Of a stretch of DNA of 10,580 nt, positions 7,599 to 10,580 are shown one piece after another. The position numbers were made by a program, and so were the translations under genes. A model generated the notes under the pieces. It was not told the origin of the DNA. It made no database searches and saw nothing but the letters and a program-made list of their open reading frames with translations. Within the stretch, counting starts at the first letter, position 1; every line of letters begins with the position of its first letter. This DNA comes from an uncultured Sphingobacteriales bacterium (GTDB lineage Bacteria; Bacteroidota; Bacteroidia; Chitinophagales; Chitinophagaceae): the NCBI GenBank assembly GCA_946887085.1, contig CAMPKG010000089.1, forward strand, positions 1 through 10,580. Direction: 5' to 3'.

Positions 7599-8627
7599 TT
7601 AGTTGTAGCTCAGGCCGTTTACCAGTTTTTCCGGAAGCTTTGGCAGGTGGTTGCGCGAAACCAGGAACGACGTCAGCTCTGCGAGTTCTTTAAAAATATA
7701 GTGACTGTCCGCTGCGCCGCGCAGGTATTCTGCGCCTGTGCTGCCGCCTGTACCCACGCGCTTGCCAATAGTGCGCTGCACCATGTGTATATGCCTGTGT
7801 CGCCACATGGAAAGCAACTCATCGATCTCCAGCAGGCCGCTTACAAGTTCGTACGGCAGGTGGAGCAGGGGATAGTCGCGGTAAAGCATGATGAATAAAG
7901 CAGCCCTGCTGGCATCTGCGCTGAAGCGGCGTTCCTTAGGATAATTCTCATCATCCATCAGCAATGCGTCGAAGCCTTTGAGGTTTTGCATTTCCACTTC
8001 TGAAAGATTGCCTGCATAAGCTTCACGGTATTGCCGCCAGAAATCTACACCCGCAGCCTCCTGCCAGTAGCTGTCTTTTGCAAAAGGCATGCGCTCCAGC
8101 CAGCGGTTGATAAGCACCAACAATGATTCCTGCGATTCGGCTTTTTTCACGCGATCTATATCTCCCTGGTTCAATTGGGAGAGATAATAATTCTGTCCAT
8201 GTCTTTGCTGGTATGGTAATCCAAGTGTCGCTTCCAGTATTTTAAATTGTATGCTTTGGAAACCCGAGGCAGGCCTCAACAGGTCGCGGAAATCGAGGAA
8301 GTCGAGCGGTGTCATTGTTTCCAGTACACTCATCTGCATTACAGTGATGTCGAGGATACGGCATACACGTTTCATGCGGTGTACGGAATTGTATATATCG
8401 GGAGAATTATTCGGGATGTTTGGTTGTTTGAATATTTCCCTGATCACGTCCAGTTCATGCAGTATCTGCTTGAACCATAATTCATAAGTCTGGTGAATGA
8501 TAATGAACAGCATTTCATCATCGGCCTTGATACCCTCTTTGCCGCTTTCGGGCAGTTGCGCATCCAGGATCTTATCAAGTTGCAGGTACTCGCTGTAATA
8601 AACAGGCGCCCTTTCCTTTTTTTCCAT
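7599..8627 (-). CDS. kynA: Tryptophan 2,3-dioxygenase
   Basis: This heme enzyme opens the indole ring of L-tryptophan with O2 to give N-formylkynurenine, the first step of the kynurenine pathway. The 342 residues carry the family's hallmarks: YLQLDKILDAQ (14-24), DEMLFIIIHQTYELWFKQIL (37-56) with the distal histidine H45, LDFLDFRDLLRPASGFQS (108-125) with F110 and R114 at the substrate pocket, and MWRHRHIHMVQRTIG (274-288). By comparison with human TDO (H76, R144, H328, T342) the proximal heme ligand should be H279, and T293 in GTGGSTG binds the substrate amino group. Every key residue is kept, so the enzyme should be active. It is cytoplasmic and normally tetrameric. Formamidase, kynureninase and other pathway genes are absent from the window. 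The ABC exporter genes follow after 6 bases; the methyltransferase gene lies 53 bases upstream and may share the promoter. Confidence 0.97.
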   Translation of the reverse strand: MEKKERAPVYYSEYLQLDKILDAQLPESGKEGIKADDEMLFIIIHQTYELWFKQILHELDVIREIFKQPNIPNNSPDIYNSVHRMKRVCRILDITVMQMSVLETMTPLDFLDFRDLLRPASGFQSIQFKILEATLGLPYQQRHGQNYYLSQLNQGDIDRVKKAESQESLLVLINRWLERMPFAKDSYWQEAAGVDFWRQYREAYAGNLSEVEMQNLKGFDALLMDDENYPKERRFSADASRAALFIMLYRDYPLLHLPYELVSGLLEIDELLSMWRHRHIHMVQRTIGKRVGTGGSTGAEYLRGAADSHYIFKELAELTSFLVSRNHLPKLPEKLVNGLSYN

Positions 8628-8680
8628 GGGCGAAAATTACTCAAACTTCAACGAAGTGAGAAACGAATAATGATTGTCGC

Positions 8681-9430
8681 CTATTTGTTGACCTTACCGG
8701 CACGGATAAACAGCGGGAACACAAGCTGTTTGGTTTCACCCTGCTGCCAATGGCCCTTCAGGTCAGCTAATATGATAGCTACGGGGTCTGCGCCGTTTTT
8801 GTTGATGTAATGCTGCACGCTCGACCACGAATGCAGGAAGCCAATGAATTGCTCCAGGGTACGCTCCATCTTTATGTTCAGTGGTGGTGCGGGCACTTCT
8901 TCAAACGGGAATGGGATCGTCTGATATCCTTCGTCCACCCATTTGCGTTCAGGGTCCCAGTAAGGTCCGAGGATGTTGTACACAAAATTGTCAAGTATGT
9001 TATCTATCGCCGTTTCCGATCTGAAGGGTGCATATGCCCAGGCAACAATATGTGCACCGGGTTTTGCTACTCGATTCACTTCCATGTAAAAAGCATCGAA
9101 ATCAAACCAGTGCAATGCTGTGCCTATAGTTATGAGATCCACGCTGTCGTCGGGCAGGTCCGTATGTTCTGCACGCGTTACTTTATAGATAATGTTGTCC
9201 TTCTTTATCGCGTTGTCGATCTGCTTCTCGCTGAGGTCGGTTGCGTAAACTGTCTCAAATTTTTCTGCCAGCCGGTTAGCCACCTGCCCGTTCCCGGTTC
9301 CGCAATCCCATGCAGAATCAAACCGTTGTGTGATGCTGAAAAGGAAGTCGTACAGCGCATCCGGGTACACCGGCCGGTAGGCCGCATAATTTGTTGCCTG
9401 TTTTGAGAAAAGGTCTTTGGCTTCTTTCAT
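8681..9430 (-). CDS. Class I SAM-dependent methyltransferase (Crg1/Tmt1-like)
   Basis: This 249-residue cytoplasmic protein has a complete class I methyltransferase fold. Motif I is AWDCGTGNGQVANRL (40-54), the acidic residue that binds the SAM ribose is D65 (YATDLSEKQ), and the post-II region is AEHTDLPDDSVDLITIGTALHWFD (87-110). The start (KDLFSKQATNYAAYRPVYP) and the end (FPLFIRAGK) resemble the family containing yeast Tmt1 and Crg1 and animal METTL-type proteins, which methylate carboxyl groups of small acids such as trans-aconitate or other small molecules. The actual substrate is unknown. It is the first gene of a minus-strand run, 53 bases before kynA, and is divergent from the DUF4375 gene across only 14 bases. 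A long plus-strand reading frame across it has no recognisable protein and is a shadow. Confidence 0.9.
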   Translation of the reverse strand: MKEAKDLFSKQATNYAAYRPVYPDALYDFLFSITQRFDSAWDCGTGNGQVANRLAEKFETVYATDLSEKQIDNAIKKDNIIYKVTRAEHTDLPDDSVDLITIGTALHWFDFDAFYMEVNRVAKPGAHIVAWAYAPFRSETAIDNILDNFVYNILGPYWDPERKWVDEGYQTIPFPFEEVPAPPLNIKMERTLEQFIGFLHSWSSVQHYINKNGADPVAIILADLKGHWQQGETKQLVFPLFIRAGKVNK

Positions 9431-9437
9431 ACTTTTA

Positions 9438-9445
9438 CAAATGTA
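9438..9445 (-). promoter_or_regulatory. Possible -7 box for the methyltransferase-kynA-ABC run
   Basis: The minus strand reads TACATTTG, an exact match to TAnnTTTG, ending only 7 bases before the methyltransferase ATG. A TTTC lies 20 bases further upstream (9466-9469) where a -33 TTTG would be expected. If used, the transcript would have almost no leader. The box overlaps the first base of the divergent gene's start codon. Confidence 0.4.
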
Positions 9446-9954
9446 TGGAGAGTAAGTTTCTACCTGAAATAAAGCAAGCCGACCTTGACAAAGCAGTTGC
9501 TGAAGACAACACGCAGGATATCTTCGACCTGTTCGTGCAGCCGCTGCATGAAGAAATGTACAAGCGGCAGGATTTCACATTTATGGACGAACTGTCGGAA
9601 GGGCAGCAGCTAATGCTTTCTTACGATTATATACGGCTGCAAGTATTTCAGGGAGGATTCATCCAGTTCATTCAAAATGGCTATGTTGGCTTACTGCTGA
9701 ATATGCCTGAGTGGCTGGAAAAAATTGGCGCTAATGAGGTAGCCGGACTGCTGGACGATGTCCTTAAAGTGTATGTGCTGAACCGCGAGCTGCTGGATAA
9801 ACAAATCACCGCGGAGGAATTCGCGAGGCTCTATGACGAATTTAAAGAATTTGAAAACATTGATGATAGTTTCCAGCAATTGGACGCTGATACCATGCAC
9901 CGGCTGGCGAAAAACGCGGTCGATAACATTAATCAATTCGCGATCATAAAATAA
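9445..9954 (+). CDS. DUF4375 (DMP19-like) small acidic protein
   Basis: The protein has 169 residues when started at the ATG at 9445 (MESKFLPEIK). An in-frame ATG at 9391 would add 18 residues that do not resemble the family and would run 40 bases into the divergent methyltransferase gene, so the later start is preferred. The DUF4375 core is visible: YDYIRLQVFQGGFIQFIQNG (60-79), IGANE (94-98) and a C-terminal FENIDDSFQQLD (136-147). No signal peptide or membrane helix is present, so it is cytoplasmic. By direct count it has 33 Asp/Glu against 15 Lys/Arg, a net charge near -18. Neisseria DMP19, a family member, mimics DNA and blocks a transcription factor; whether this one does so is inference. 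It ends in a strong hairpin that overlaps the stop codon. Confidence 0.8.
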   Translation: MESKFLPEIKQADLDKAVAEDNTQDIFDLFVQPLHEEMYKRQDFTFMDELSEGQQLMLSYDYIRLQVFQGGFIQFIQNGYVGLLLNMPEWLEKIGANEVAGLLDDVLKVYVLNRELLDKQITAEEFARLYDEFKEFENIDDSFQQLDADTMHRLAKNAVDNINQFAIIK

Positions 9955-9984
9955 CAAAGCCTCCGCTGTAGCGGAGGCTTTGTT
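9953..9984. terminator. Bidirectional intrinsic terminator
   Basis: A perfect 14-base inverted repeat (AACAAAGCCTCCGC and its complement) encloses a TGTA loop. The stem is GC-rich in the centre and ends in CTTTGTT on both strands, with further T/A-rich sequence outside (TATAAAA on plus, ATTTTAT on minus). It sits between two genes that converge, overlaps the DUF4375 stop codon, and lies 15 bases beyond the stop of the T9SS cargo gene, so it probably terminates both. Confidence 0.85.
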
Positions 9985-9999
9985 TATAAAAGCAGTACG

Positions 10000-10580
10000 T
10001 TACCTGCTTACAGTAAATCTGAGTGTATTGGCTTCTTCCCCTGTTTTCACTTTCAGCATGTACACACCATTGGCCACGCTTGCAGGCAGGGTTACCTGTT
10101 TGCTGATGCTGCCGTTGCCAGTGTTCAACTCTTCTGCGTATACCACCTGGCCGATAGCGCTCACCACTTCCAGTGTTGCTGTTTTCGTCGCAATGTTTGC
10201 AGTGATGGTGAAGCTGCCGTTGTTTGGGTTGGGGTAGAGGCCGATGCCTTCCTTGTTGCCGACGTTGCCAACGGATGTCGGGAAGCCGATCATCATCGAG
10301 TCAACTGTTGTTTTGGGATTTGCGCAAAGATCACTGCTGGTTACCACGCAACTGATCCAGTCGTTAGGGTGCAGCATATTCGCACTCCAGGTGGCATAGA
10401 TAGCGCCGAGGATGTCATTGCCGTTACGCCTCCACTGGTAGGTTGGTTTGTAGCCTCCATTGGTTACCGTAGCACTAAAGGTGACGCTCTGTCCCGGCCT
10501 TGGCTCAGGCGGATTGGCAGTAAGTTCTACCGATGGCACTATAATGTTGTTGATAACCGTCATTTCAATGGTATCGGTGC
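10000..10580 (-). CDS. T9SS-secreted protein with Ig-like repeat, C-terminal part (5' end outside window)
   Basis: The last 192 residues of a secreted or surface-attached protein are visible. The frame stays open through the window edge (TDTIE precedes the methionine at 10561-10563), so that methionine is not the start. Residues about 14-98 form one Ig/PKD-like repeat with VTFSATVTNGG, TYQWRRNG and a WISCVV strand, ending in CANPKTTVDS; similar units occur in tandem in large Chitinophagales surface proteins. After a short linker comes a type A sorting domain (about 113-192): LYPNPNNGSF (114-123), a GxVVY strand and GVYMLKVKTG (171-180), ending in Arg. This domain directs passage through the outer membrane by the type IX system and is normally cut off. 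Any catalytic or adhesive domain would lie beyond the window, so the function cannot be assigned. Confidence 0.92.
   Translation of the reverse strand, partial: TDTIEMTVINNIIVPSVELTANPPEPRPGQSVTFSATVTNGGYKPTYQWRRNGNDILGAIYATWSANMLHPNDWISCVVTSSDLCANPKTTVDSMMIGFPTSVGNVGNKEGIGLYPNPNNGSFTITANIATKTATLEVVSAIGQVVYAEELNTGNGSISKQVTLPASVANGVYMLKVKTGEEANTLRFTVSR

Noticed and set aside
8628..8680. Separate promoter for kynA in the 53-base gap
   Set aside because: A TTTG is present on the minus strand but without the TA of the -7 box, and no -33 partner was seen, so it is too weak to report.
8810..9406. Plus-strand open frame of 198 codons across the methyltransferase gene
   Set aside because: The minus strand has a complete methyltransferase with all SAM motifs, while this frame has a Cys/His-rich composition and no family match.
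9391..9444. Earlier ATG for the DUF4375 protein
   Set aside because: It would add 18 residues unlike the family and overlap the divergent methyltransferase coding sequence by 40 bases; the ATG at 9445 fits better.
10561..10563. Methionine taken as the start of the T9SS protein
   Set aside because: The frame is open upstream to the window edge, there is no signal peptide after this Met, and it falls at the edge of an Ig-like repeat.

Overview
The window looks like ordinary chromosomal DNA from a member of the Bacteroidota, most likely a chitinophaga-type organism (order Chitinophagales). The evidence is a C-terminal type IX secretion (T9SS) sorting domain behind an Ig-like repeat of the kind common in that group, -7 promoter boxes of the TAnnTTTG type, poor Shine-Dalgarno sequences, a Bacteroidota-style MMPL/acyltransferase/methyltransferase fusion gene, and a kynA-type tryptophan dioxygenase. 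No RNA gene, CRISPR array, insertion sequence, integrase or phage gene was recognised. Coding density is very high: the longest gap between genes is 95 bases.

Layout. At the left edge, on the minus strand, is the first part of a SlyD-like FKBP prolyl isomerase whose 3' end lies outside the window (1-373). A 95-base divergent spacer follows. Two plus-strand genes, 17 bases apart, form a likely cell-envelope operon (469-5549): a lipoprotein of the NamZ/DUF1343 exo-N-acetylmuramidase family, and a 1276-residue membrane protein that joins an RND/MMPL transporter, a PlsC-type acyltransferase and a class I SAM-dependent methyltransferase in one chain. Its stop codon overlaps the stop codon of the next gene, which is on the opposite strand.

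A minus-strand run of four genes then reads from 9430 down to 5546: a class I methyltransferase, tryptophan 2,3-dioxygenase (kynA), an ABC ATPase and an ABC-2 permease. The last three are separated by 6 bases and 1 base and are almost certainly co-transcribed. The ATPase and permease form one exporter. Whether it exports anything related to tryptophan breakdown is open. Divergent from the methyltransferase, across only 14 bases, is a small acidic DUF4375 (DMP19-like) protein (9445-9954). It ends in a strong hairpin that probably terminates transcription from both sides. The right edge holds the C-terminal part of a secreted T9SS cargo protein on the minus strand, whose N-terminus lies beyond the window.

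Nothing here is clearly a new system. The points most worth following are the three-domain lipid-type fusion standing apart from any pigment or polyene cluster, its topology problem between the transporter and the acyltransferase, the acidic possible DNA-mimic protein, and the coupling of kynA to an ABC exporter.
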